In this document: one piece after another, positions 52,794-63,781 of the stretch
Position numbering within the stretch: position 1 is the first letter of the stretch
Layout of the letters: each line of letters starts with the position of its first letter
Origin: Caprimulgus europaeus
Lineage: Eukaryota > Chordata > Aves > Caprimulgiformes > Caprimulgidae
Assembly: GCA_907165065.1 (NCBI GenBank)
Contig: OU015525.1
Span: forward strand, 2,301,251-2,365,250
Direction: 5' to 3'
Length of the DNA stretch: 64,000 nt
The notes under the pieces: generated by a model
What the model was told of the DNA's origin: nothing
Seen by the model: the letters and a program-made list of their open reading frames with translations, nothing else
Databases searched by the model: none
Position numbers and translations under genes: made by a program

Positions 52794-54420
52794 TCCTCTG
52801 TAGTTAATGGAAAACCCTCAACACAATAGGCTGTGATTACCCACCAAAGAATAAAAGGAGTTCAACAAAATGCTGTTTGGATGTTCCTATTAACTCTTAT
52901 TTCTTTGGTGACTTGCCAACACTGCAAGGTAATTGCATAGGGTGTGCATAAAAGAGGAAACATTGCAGGTGATGCTTAAAGACTCAGATAAGATCGACTG
53001 AAACTATAAACAAGTGAGTGAGGTATGTTGTCACCCCCCCTAAAAAAAAACCAACCCTCCAAACTAAAGGAGTGCACAAGATTTAAGCAGGGTGTTGGCA
53101 TCTATTCTTCCATCCAAAAATCTTCTAATCTAATGAAGATCACATTTCAGATGTGCATGTGAAACCAATCATCTACCACACATTGTTTAAGGCCACTTAA
53201 TACCAGAAACCAGCAACCACACCTCTTTCCATGTTTAGTTTGTTGGGGTTTTTGTTTTGTTTTGTTTTCTTTTTTCCCCTAAGAACAAAGCAAACACAAT
53301 CTGCGTATTTCCCCTTTCTTATTAGGATTATAAAATTCTCTGCTGAACACGAGAAATACCAAACCAAGAATACACCAAATTGCCTTTCCCTAGATAATTT
53401 GGGGCTGGAAATAACTACTAAACTTTCATAAGCAACATAATGACTGTATTATGGAGGCCATGTGAAAACAATGGGTCCAGATTCCTGAGGGTGTGGATCA
53501 CTTTTGGAGTGGTTGGTTGTAAGTGAGGCAGGACTTGCTAAAATGATGAGACTGTCACTGCAGTTTTTGCTTTGGAGAGATGAGGACTGGGTTTGTTTAT
53601 CTGGGAATAAGAGAAGAATGTTTGCTTTTAATATTTAAACAATTTGAGTGATACTAACTCTGAATAAAGTTCCTCTGATGGGGTGATAGATAACAAAAGT
53701 GATGGGAACATCTCCAAGAACATCTTTGTTTCATCCTTCCCTCCTTTGTTTCCTTATTGAAAGTTTGTGTTGGGGGTCACCTGCCATAACTGCAGAAAAG
53801 ATCTTCCTTACCAGTTTTTGCAGTCCCACAAAGTTACCCATCAGATGTTGTAGGAGGATTTACTAGCACTGGGCTGGCCTGAGGCACAGGAGAAGCTGGC
53901 AGATGCCTGAGGCAGCAGGGTTTGGGGGTGGGAAAGCCAAAGTGTTTGGCAAGCAAAGAAGTAGTGGTTCCAACTGCTCTCCACTTGGAGAGGGTTGGCT
54001 TAGAGCAGAGGTGCTTCTCCAGGCACCATCCTCCCTCCCTAAGCCTGAGAGACTCCCTTGGCCCAGACTTTCATGGTCTGGTCTTGTTGTTTTCTCGGTG
54101 TTCCCACCATCTCTATCCGTAGAGCACAGGGAGAGGAGAGGGGAAGACAACCTGCTCCCACCCACAGCCCCCTGAAACCCTGCTCACAGCTTGGGGAGAA
54201 GTTTTACAATTCCAAAATCCCAACCATGATGTTTCCAGTAAGGGATTGTAAATTAGCTTTCCACTTCTTCCTCCTGGTGATATACTATGGCCCCTGCTGT
54301 GGGTAAAAACACAGAGGAGAAAAGTATGTGGGGTTTAAAGTCTTGCTGTTCACAGCTACAGATGCTTTTTTTTTTTCCCCTAAAGGTCATGGAAATCACC
54401 CAGGTCTCTCTCACCACTAC

Positions 54421-54469
54421 AGAAAAAAAAAAAAAAAAGACAAAAAAAAGACAAAAAAAGAAGAAGAAA
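54421..54469. repeat. A-rich simple repeat
   Basis: A run of about 16 A followed by A-tracts interrupted by GAC and GAAG. It lies about 350 bp upstream of gene E. Confidence 0.85.
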
Positions 54470-54757
54470 TATCAACAAGCTGCAGGGCAAGGCATGGACA
54501 CTGGGGTTATTTAATACCCCTGGGTTTATACATCATGACTAGACACAAAGCAGCCAGCTTAAACAACTTCAGCTATTGTCCACCGTGCAAACTCTCATTT
54601 TCTTCTCCAAGGAACATGAAAAGAGATGACGGATATGGCAGGAGGTGGGGCCTACTTTAGAGCTCATTCAATTCATTTATAGCTTAGTTAGACTTGTTTT
54701 TCCAGTAGAATTGGATCTTGAGTCGGGATCGCTACATGGCAAGCCAGCAGTTGTGCC

Positions 54758-54763
54758 ATTAAA
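54758..54763 (+). promoter_or_regulatory. Possible weak TATA-like box of gene E
   Basis: ATTAAA lies 63 bp before the gene E ATG, close to the 55-59 bp spacing of the true TATA boxes of genes B and C. The following CCTGCCCT motif is absent. Assignment rests on spacing only. Confidence 0.35.
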
Positions 54764-54813
54764 GCTGACGGTGAAGAGCGGTGGCAACCCAGTGACCAGG
54801 TAACCGAGGGTCC

Positions 54814-54816
54814 ATG
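54814..54816 (+). promoter_or_regulatory. Upstream ATG overlapping the gene E start, out of frame
   Basis: This ATG lies 7 nt before the main ATG in another frame. Its context is poor (T at -3), whereas the main ATG has A at -3. In the spliced mRNA its frame would run 35 codons and stop at TAA 61856-61858 inside exon 2, so initiation here would bypass the real protein. Confidence 0.6.
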
Positions 54817-54820
54817 CAAG

Positions 54821-55237
54821 ATGAAGGTGTTTCTATCTCTTCTGTTGGCTGCTGTCACTTACATGGAGTTGGGTAAGTTCCTGCTCTGATTTATCCAAAC
54901 TCCTGCAGGAGATGCAGCATGATGGGATGGGATGGATCCTGTTGCCTCTGAAGTCCATACCTCCCACTTTGAGCAGTTTTCATCTGTGGCATCTGCCTGT
55001 GGAATATTTCCAGCCTGTCAGATGTTCAGGACCATGAGGGTCTCATTGGTATTGTTAGTTCAGGCTCTTTAGGAAATATTATAAGACAAAGTGTGATTAT
55101 TCCATGTCACTTCTTTCATGCAAATTCCAGCTCTCGTATTTTATGTGTTCCTAATCTCACTCTTTTCTTCCTCTTCTTCTTCTTCTTCCTCTTCCTCTTC
55201 CTCTTCTTCTTCTTCTTCTTCCTCCTCTTCCTCTTCT

Positions 55238-55284
<47 letters not shown>

Positions 55285-55357
55285 TTCTTTTTCTTTTTTT
55301 TCTTCTTCTTCTTCTTCTTCTTTTCTTTTTCTTTTTCTTCTTCTTCTTCTTCTTCTT

Positions 55358-55388
<31 letters not shown>

Positions 55389-55404
55389 TTCTTCTTCTTC
55401 TTCT

Positions 55405-55441
<37 letters not shown>

Positions 55442-58400
55442 CTTTTTCTTCTTCTTCTTCTTCTTCTTCTTCTTCTTCTTCTTCTTCTTCTTCTTCTTCT
55501 TCTTCTTCTTCTTCTTCTTCTTCTTCTTCTTCTTCTTTTCTTCTTCTTCTTCTTCTTCTTCTTCTTCTTCTTCTTCTTCTTCTTCTTCTTCTTCTTCTTC
55601 TTCTTCTTCTTCTTCTTCTTCTTCTTCTTCTTCTCCTTCTCCTTCTCCTTCTCCTTCTTCTTCATAACTCTGTTCCTCTTTCACCACTTAACCCTGGAGG
55701 GCAGTTAGCCAGTTTAATGCAGTGTAGCGGCTCTCTCTAATTATATGTTGCACGTATGGGTTATTAAACTTCAGCCAGGTTTATTAAACTTCCAGTGGGA
55801 AGCATGGTCTGGGATGCTAAACTGGTGGTCCAGGTCCTGCAGAGCTGTTGTTTCCATTTCTGTTTAGTAACACACTATGGTTTGCATAAAGTCAAAAACA
55901 ATTTCAGCAAGACACCTTGGAAAACAAACAAGTGTGAGGTGTTTTCGGGATTTTGCCCATTTTTGGGAGGATTTGAGAATTTATCACCACAGGGAGTGAT
56001 CTCCACCATCCCCCCTCTGTTCTTTCTGCCTCCATTATCTGGGGATTATCTATCTGCCAGCTTGTTGGAGGTGGTAGGCTTGAAGGACACAGTCAAGGTG
56101 GGCAGCCAACAGCACCCTGATATTGGGGAGGTGACCCATCTGGGATGTGAAGGTAGGGAACAAGCCCTATGAGTCCAATCTGTACAGGGATGCCATGCAA
56201 ACCTTACCCCTCCATTTCCATCAGCAGGAATCAAGTGCTTCTCCTCCTTCACCAACTCCATAAAGCCAAACATGGAGGGGTGTTTGGCATATGAGTGTTT
56301 TCATCCTGAAGGAAGTAGGAAATCCATCACAGGCAGTCCTACATCAGTGGTGATGTCATAACCTCTGATGGTGGAAGGTGACTGCATAGTGGAAAGGACA
56401 CCCTGGCATAGACTCCCCATCCCTTGATACTGCAGCCAGAATAAATTCTTGCACAAGAACTTGGTTTATACTGATCATCCCAAACTAAGAGTTGATGTTA
56501 GCCTGGATGACCAAGGTAAGCCCTTAAGGCAAGGTCAGTGCAGGAGCTGCTAATTGGGATATTTGCATGTTCTGCACAACTCTTCCAGATCCAGGGAGTG
56601 TAGAGACTGATTTTATCTGTCTCTGCCTGGGACATGGAGCTATGGTAGGATTTTTCCCTTTGTATTTCTTTCCTTCTTATGTAAGGACTTGTTCCTTCCT
56701 CCATCTGCAGAGTGGATTCAACAGGGGAAGGATGAGTGGGTGGAAAAAGAAGGGGATTTTGGAACTTTCTTTAGGAGAATACAGGTACTGTTTGGAGAGG
56801 TAGACCCAGAGCTGGAACAACAGCCCTCTCTTTTGTGTAATGCACTGACTGTCCTGTTATCTCTAAGACATGTGTCCTGGCTCTGGTCAAAGCCTTGGAG
56901 TGGAGCTTTATGTACTCACCACAGCTGCTGCTGTAGAGATCCATCATCACTGGTCTCCAGAGCAAGAGATACTTCCTTTCACAATTATACCCAGTTCATT
57001 CTGGACATTCATGTCTGTTTGTCAATGGAGAGACAGCAGTTTAGAGAGGAACATCATTAGTTAATACAGGATGGCTTGGAGAGAAGGGGTCTCTATGGTC
57101 AGATGTCCTTAAGGGGTGAACAAGAATTTGAAGGGCAGAATGTAGCTGGAAAGCAATGAGGTGGAATACAATTGGGTCTGGGATTGACTCATCAACCTAA
57201 TTTTGTCATCCTGCTTAATGAGACTTTGTCAAGAGTTGGGCAGATGGGGAGCAGAAGCTCCTGCTGTGACCCAGTGCTGCCTCATTTCTCCATTCTTGTC
57301 CTTCCCCACTTCCCTGTCCCTTCCTTGTCCATTGTTCCTGCCCATGGCAGGGCAGTCAGACTAAATGGTCTTTGAAGGTCCTTTCCAACTCAAATCATTT
57401 CATGATTCTATGATTCAGGTGGGCAGAGTCAGGATGGATGCTTTGATTTGGTGGGCAAACGTTGGCAAATGTCCTCTGCACACTCTCTCCTCTGCAAATC
57501 TGGGATAAAACCATGAAGCATCTGCATTTCCTCCAAGCTTTCTTCTGGGCATGAGGGGAATTCTGTGTAATTTTGGCATTCCCTGGAAAGACAGTCAGAG
57601 TTGAAGGGTGGTAGATCTGCCAATACTGAAGTGAAGCTAGCAAAATCTCTTCTAAGAAATTCCAAGATTTTCTGCCTTTTTATCTCCTCTTTTGTTTTCA
57701 GCACTGTTATAAGTAAATTTGACTCAAAGTCCAATAATAAATTTAAAAATAATTTAAAAGAATGTGAAATTATTGAAATATTTGAGCATTTTATATTTAT
57801 ATCTTCTTTTAAATAAGACTTCTAATATGTCTCTTCCTTTTTAAGAGTGTAAATTCATTTTTAAGGTGCTGCATGTCTGCTTTTCTGTGTAAGTTCATAG
57901 GCTCTTCAAACAAAAAGGGACAACTACAGTTTTGTTATCTTCACACATATCTACCATTCACAAATAGACCAGACAGACATTCCAAAACTTCCTTAAAACA
58001 GGATTTTTAGACCACAGGTCTTTAAGTCTTCAAGTCATGGTGTTTCCTCCTTGTTCTCTGAGAGGACAGCTGACTATTGCTGCTGAACTGCCTCATTTAC
58101 TGCAAAAGTAGAATTGTTTCATTCCAACTTTTGGTTATTTTATTACATTAATATTTTATTACATTAAACACTCCCTGATCCATTATTTTTTCCATCTCAA
58201 AATAACCCCAACCCAACCCAAAACCCAACAACTCATAGGTCTATCTGCTATTTAATATATTTAGCTGTGTTTGAACCTGTAAGTCTCAGTAAAGTTAATG
58301 AAAATACTGGATTTGCACAAGTTGGGGGTGATGCTCTCTTAATTTGATGCATTTTTTTGTGTGTTTTGGGTTTTTTTGGGGTTTTTTGTTGGGTTTTATT

Positions 58401-61400
58401 TTTTTACAAAGAAGAACACAAATCCTGTGGCTTTAACTTGTGACTAGTATAATGAAATCTGAGACTAATGTTGAGGATTCCTCCCTAAAGATGTATTTGA
58501 CAGCTGTCAGACATCGAATTGATGCAAACAAAACATTAGTTCACAATCAACACACCAGAATAATAAAGTGAGCTTTGAATAAAAACAAAGTAATTGCTGG
58601 GTTTGTTTAGAAAAAGACTCTTTCTGGCTTACTAGTTAGGGTGAAATTGCATTATCTATTTTCATCAGGGGGTTTGCTTGCCTGAGCCTGCTGTTCCAAC
58701 ACCGTTTTAGTCGTGCTGAGATGAGTTGAATCATTTTTCAGTGAGATTTAATGGCATTTCACCAGGGTTGTCACACAGATAGGGTGAGAACTATTTTCCA
58801 GATAGACCAAGGAGAGGCTGCTGGTCTGTGATGGTACCATAATGTATTGCTATGCCTGTAAGGCACACAAAATCAGATGTCTAGCTGGGAGATGGAAAAT
58901 AGGACCTAGATCAGGTGTTGGGTTCATCAGAAAGACCTGCAAAAAGCAAAGTGCCCTGAAAACCTTGCCCCAAAATGGCTTCCTTGGTGATAGGAAATAC
59001 CAGATGCTATTTTGGCTTGATATCTTCAGCTTGGAGTGGTCTAGAAATACTGTATCACAACAATCTGGGCTCTTCAGTGACACTCTCTAAAACCTCTTAA
59101 TCTCAAAAGACTTTAGGCACTGAAGGACTTGGGCTGTGGTTATGCTGCATGTCTGGGAGCTAATTGGCACTTGCAGGGCATTTGTACCTCAAAAGGGAGG
59201 TGATGAAGAGCATCAATGAACTGGTGAGTGATGAGGCAGTGTGAGATACCTTGGACTGGATTTGGAGACTTGGATACCAAAATCTGTTTCTATGATCTCT
59301 GTCCCTGTACATGTCCCCTGCATTCTATTATTTTGGCCACTGTCATCTTTATTTTAAAATAACTTCTTAAACATTCTTTCCACAAAACCAGTGTCTCAGC
59401 ACAGGGGAAGGGTTGTGCTTAATTTGTTCTCATGGCTCAGTAAATTTGATGGAGACAGGTCCTTCCCCCTGAGACACTCTCTTGTCTGAGAGCTCCCAGT
59501 CTTTGGAAAGAGCTGATGGAGTGGACAGCACCAGATGAAATTCTCCCTGCTGCAACTCCCATTCAAGTCTAACTTTTCTGTGTATCCAGATCCTTCATCA
59601 AGGGGAAGTCATGCTTGGCCAACTTGATAAACTTCTATGATGAAGTGACTGGCCTGGTAGATGAGAGGAGACCAGTGGATATTGTCTGCCTGAACTTCAG
59701 GAAGACCATTGACACTGTCTCACATAAGATCTTCATAGACAAGCTCTTGAGGTGTGGGCTGGATGAGCAGACAGTGAGGTGGATTGAAAACCAGCTGAAT
59801 GGCCAGGCCAAGTGGGTGGTGACCAGTGGCACAAAGTCTACTTGAAGGCCAGTAACTTGAAGTGTACCCCAAAGGTCAATACTGGTTCCAGTCCTGTTTA
59901 ACATTGTCATTAATGATCTGGATGATGGGACAGAGCTCACCCTCAGCAAATTTGTGGATGACACAAAACTGGGAGGAGTGGCTGATACACCAGAGGCTTT
60001 TGCTGCTATCCAGAGAGATGACAGGTTGGGCTGACAGGATCCTCATGACAATCAACAAGGGGAAGGGCAAAGTCCTGCCCCTAAGGAAGAACAAACCTGT
60101 GCACCATTATATGCTGGGGGCCACCCAGTTGGAAAGCAGCTCATCTGAAAATGATCTGGGGGTTCAGGTGGACATCAAGTTGAACATGAGCCAGCAATGT
60201 GCCCTCGTGGCAATGAAGGCTCAATGTTATCCTGGGTTGCATTAGATGAAGTATTGCCTGCAGGTTGAGGTGGGTGATCCTTCTCCTCTACTCAACACTG
60301 GTGAGGACACACATGGAGTCTTGTGTCCATTTCTGGGCTCCTCAGTACAAGAGAGACATGAACATACTAAAGTGAGTCCAATATAGGGCCTCAAGGTTGA
60401 TTATCTCTCCTCTGAGGAAAACTTGAGAGAGCTGTGAGTGTTCAGCCTGCAGAAGAGAAAGTTTAAGTGGAATCTTACTAAAGTCTATAAATATCTAAAG
60501 GGAGGGTGCAAAGAAGACAGAGCCAGGCTCTTTTCAGTGGTGCCCAGTGCCAGGACCAGAGGCAATAGGCACAAAATGAAACACAAAAGGTTTCATCTCA
60601 ACATCAGGCAACACTTTTTTACTGGGAGGGTGACTGAGCACTGGCACATATTGCCCTAGGGAGTCTCCATCCTTGGAGATATTAAAACCCCATCTGGATG
60701 CAGTCCTGGGCAATTGGCTCTAAGTGGTCCTGCTTGCACAGGGGGATTGGACTAGATGACCTCCAGAAGTCCCTTCCAGCTGCCACCACTCTGTGATTCT
60801 ATGTATTTGTGGCTCTGTGATCTCTTTCTGATGCTCTACTAATGCAAAGGCAAGGAGAAAAGCAGATGCAAAGTAAGAACAGAGTTGAGGTAAGCCAGCT
60901 GCAAGTGTGCTTGCTCTCCTGTGGGAATAACACAGATTAAAGGAACCTGGGGATGTGGTTGGCTGGCAAGCAGAACAGTTAGATGTTTGTCATAAACATG
61001 TGAAGCAGGGCCTATTGACTAATTGTGATAATGATTAAAATAAAAACATCTTACTAATTACACAGCTGAAGTGTGGGACTTTTCCTGGGTCCCTGCATGT
61101 CTTAGCTGGCTGCTGGCACCTGGGGCAAGATCTTCAAAGAACTCAAGCACTGAGGTGTCACATCTTGCAAAATCTGTCTGCTGGCATCCAGCCACTGCAC
61201 AAAATAGTCAACCCTATCTCAGGCAACCCAATTACCCTCACAGTGATAAAGCAGAAGCAGGTGGGCCAAGCAGCTGCTCCTCCTTGTTTTAATGAATTTG
61301 CTTCTGCTTTTTATTTTATTTATTTTTTTTAATCACACTCATCATTTTTGGAGTTGGGATGTCCCAGCACTTTCAGCCCATATTTACTGCATGATGCAAA

Positions 61401-63123
61401 AACGAAGTAAAATTACCCTTAAACTCTCTTGTGGACTTCTTAAGAGCTATCTACAAAAAAAAAAGTCATCCTACCAAGCTCCCAATAACAAAGCAAGAAC
61501 AAAAAGATCATCTTTCTCTCCCAACATTCAGCAATTTGGTGTTGATAGGACTTTCGTGGGGTCTTCTGTGTGTGTGACTCTGTCTTGCTTGACTTGTTAC
61601 AAGGAGTCTGAAGCCACACCTGAGGTTGTGCTTTGACCACCAGACTATTGTATTTCTCATTCCTGTTGTCACAAATACCTTTTACTATGCCATCCCTGTT
61701 CTCAGTATGAGTATTTTGGAAGGATACCCTTCCCAGAGGTACCTGGAGGGGCATGGATAGAGTCTAGAGGTCCACACTAAGGCCAACCTCATGTTTTTCC
61801 TCCTTGCAGTGCAAACCTTGCAATGTTACACTTGCCCTGGACCTACTGCTGTCGATAAGTGCCTGAGGATCAAGAACTGCACAGAGAATGAAACCATGTG
61901 CAAGACTACTATGTATTCCCTGGAGGATGGTAAGAGCAAGAACTTCTTTATCCATATTTCTAACATGAGTTGGTGTCTCTACAGTGAAGACTGCTGGTGC
62001 AGTGTCTCTTCTCACTTAAATATGTAGGCCTGGAAGAGAGCTCCCGTGGGGCAGAGAGCAGTCTCCTGCTGTTATGGAAAGCAATCTTCATGTGAGTGAA
62101 TGCTCAGTGAATGGAAGCTCATAGTTAATTCTCAGTGTTGAGCATGGTTAGGAAAAAACCATGTTGACTTGAGCTTGAGACATGGAGCTACCGAGTCACA
62201 GAATCACAGAATCCCAGAATTGGCTGGATTGGAAAAGCCCTGTAAGATCATCGAGTCCAATCATTAACCTCACACTGACAAGTCCCTGACTAACCCATGT
62301 CCCTCAGCACTGTGTCTACACAACTCTTCAATCCCTCCAGGGATGGGGACTCCACCACTGCCCTGGCCAACCCCTTCCAATGCCTCAGAACCCTTTCAGC
62401 AAAGAAATTCTTCCTCGCATCCCATCTCAACTGCCCTGGGCACAACTTGAGGCCATTTCCTCTTGTCCTGGCCCTTGGTCCTTGGTTGAACAGACCCACC
62501 CCCACCTCTCTGCACCCTCCTTGCAGGGAGTTTTAGAGAGCCAGAAGGTCTCCCCTCAGCCTCCTTTTCTCCAGGCTAGACAACCCCAGTTATCTCAGCT
62601 GCTGCTCATCAGAAATGTGCTCTAGACCCTAGATTTGCATGACTTGCACAACTGGTGTGGGTTAAACAGTGCTCTCCTGATCCAAAAACTGTTTATGAAA
62701 GCTGATCAGAGTAGAGAGGCCAGTAAAGATAAGCCAAGCTCAGTAAGGTGGGGACACCAACTTCTGGTCATCTGGAGGCAAAACGTAAATGGAGTTCTCT
62801 GGAGCTCTCAGACTTTGGTGGTGAAGGCAGCCAATATTTCACTAGAGATAAGGAGAGTTCTCTTCCATTCCTCCCATTCCTAACTGTTCCTTCTTTCTTT
62901 CTTTGTTGTAGTTTATCCCTTCGTGGGAGTCTCCACGGTGACCAAGATGTGCTCTTCCATCTGTGTGCCATCCGACGTGGACGGGATCGGCATGACACGC
63001 CCCGTCTCCTGCTGTTACTCTGACTTGTGCAACACTGATGGTGCAGCTAGTCTGAGGATCAGCTTTGTGCCAATTGGGATACTAGCAAGTTCCCTTTGTG
63101 CCTTCTTCTGGACTAGACTGTGA
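54821..63123 (+). CDS. Gene E: divergent Ly6/uPAR GPI-anchored protein (PSCA/LYPD2-like)
   Basis: The exons are 54821-54872, 61810-61929 and 62912-63123, with phase-1 GT-AG introns and GTAAGT and GTAAGA donors. The 127-residue product has a signal peptide and an LU domain with cysteines at 23, 26, 35, 41, 48, 71, 75, 91, 92 and 97, ending CCYSDLCN. Two sequons occur (N40-C-T and N44-E-T) and a hydrophobic GPI tail ends at 127. QCYTC plus KNCT recall PSCA, while VTKMC recalls LYPD2, so I give no symbol. Intron 1 is the longest in the array (6.9 kb) and holds a roughly 500-bp TTC tract and two CR1 copies. Intron 2 holds a third CR1. The protein is expected on the cell surface; its ligand is unknown. 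Confidence 0.9.
55161..55663. repeat. About 500-bp polypyrimidine (TTC)n tract in gene E intron 1
   Basis: The + strand is pyrimidine throughout, apart from a single A that I can see at 55388. The left part mixes TTC with TTCC/TCC, a poly-T block of over 30 bases lies near 55408-55441, and the right part is nearly pure TTC up to about 55634, then TCC-TTC. Every long open frame across it (Ser, Phe, Leu, Lys, Glu or Arg runs) is a repeat artefact. Confidence 0.97.
57335..57418 (+). mobile_element. CR1 LINE 3' tail
   Basis: A short CR1 end: CCATGGCAGGGCAGTCAGAC, GGTCCTTTCCAACTCAAATC and a TTCATGATTCTATGATTC tail. It is in gene E intron 1. Confidence 0.88.
59588..60806 (+). mobile_element. CR1 LINE fragment including RT core, decayed
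   Basis: This is the longest CR1 copy here. It enters the RT domain at the CLANLI-type block. At 59615-59845 it reads [20 protein letters not shown], then [16 protein letters not shown], and it keeps FVDDTKLGG at about 59951-59977 in another frame. It continues to TGACCTCCAGAAGTCCCTTC and an ATTCTATG end. Stops and frameshifts break the frame. Confidence 0.94.
62193..62632 (-). mobile_element. CR1 LINE 3' fragment
   Basis: It begins AGTCACAGAATCACAGAATC and GATCATCGAGTCCAATCATT and continues to CTTTTCTCCAGGCTAGACAA, an inverted CR1. It is in gene E intron 2. Confidence 0.92.
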
Positions 63124-63171
63124 GGAGCTGATGGGGAAGTCTTTCAGGCTGAAGAACTCAATGAAGAAGAT

Positions 63172-63177
63172 AATAAA
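63172..63177 (+). terminator. Proximal polyadenylation signal of gene E
   Basis: AATAAA lies 49 bp after the stop codon, giving a very short 3' UTR as in gene C. No strong GU-rich element is seen next to it. Confidence 0.6.
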
Positions 63178-63709
63178 CCCTTGCCAGCCCAGCTTTCTGT
63201 TTGGATGCCTCATGAACAACCCTCAACAGCTCCCAGAACTTGCTTTTTCTAGCACCCATCCTTTTTCCACAACCAAGAGAGAAGCAAAACTCAGGAAGTC
63301 CTGACACAGATTTTTGAAGCAACTCTTCAATAATTCCCACAAAATTAACTATGGAGTTTCTTTGCTGGTCTGGTTGGTTTTGAACTGAAAAAAGTCTGCT
63401 GTATGAAGTCCATTTAAAGCAAAACCCCTTGTCCTAAGAGCCTTCCCTACCTCCTAAGAACAGTTTTTCCCCAGCTGTTAGCCAGCAGAACAGCTGAATT
63501 GGCCAGTCTTCTCAGATTAAATTCAGTTATGTGGCAGGTCCTCTCCACCTCACAGTTCTCTGCTGTCTCTTTCTTCTGTCTAGATCTCCTTCTTTGTATT
63601 CAAGAAATTAAGGAGACATTTCTGTGACCAAAATGAGATTAAACTTCCCATGCCAATGATCTGATCCAAGGAGGCTAAAATCTCTTGTTTGCTGTATCCT
63701 TCTGAGCAG

Positions 63710-63715
63710 AATAAA
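63710..63715 (+). terminator. Possible distal polyadenylation signal of gene E
   Basis: A second AATAAA lies 587 bp after the stop and is followed by GAATGTTGTGATAAAAC. Use of both signals would make short and long 3' UTRs. Confidence 0.45.
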
Positions 63716-63781
63716 AAGAATGTTGTGATAAAACTGTAGTGATCACTAAAGTTATTTGTAGTGCACTTGTCCTCTGAAAAA

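Larger units (their letters stand above)
40271..54750. other. Intergenic region between genes D and E: repeats and unique sequence, no gene seen
   Basis: About 14.5 kb. It holds four CR1 fragments, two inverted-repeat structures and simple repeats, each listed separately. The remainder is unique sequence whose open frames have no recognisable domain or splice-consistent Ly6 exon. Confidence 0.6.

Noticed and set aside
55093-55740. Long open frames (174-215 codons) on both strands of Ser, Phe, Leu, Lys, Glu or Arg runs
   Set aside because: They are translations of the TTC/GAA microsatellite; any frame across it stays open, and the tract lies inside an intron.
58201-58400. CCCAACCC-rich and TTGGGGTTTT-rich stretches, telomere-like or G-quadruplex
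   Set aside because: They are short, irregular and lack the TTAGGG unit or four clean G-runs. They look like ordinary low-complexity DNA.
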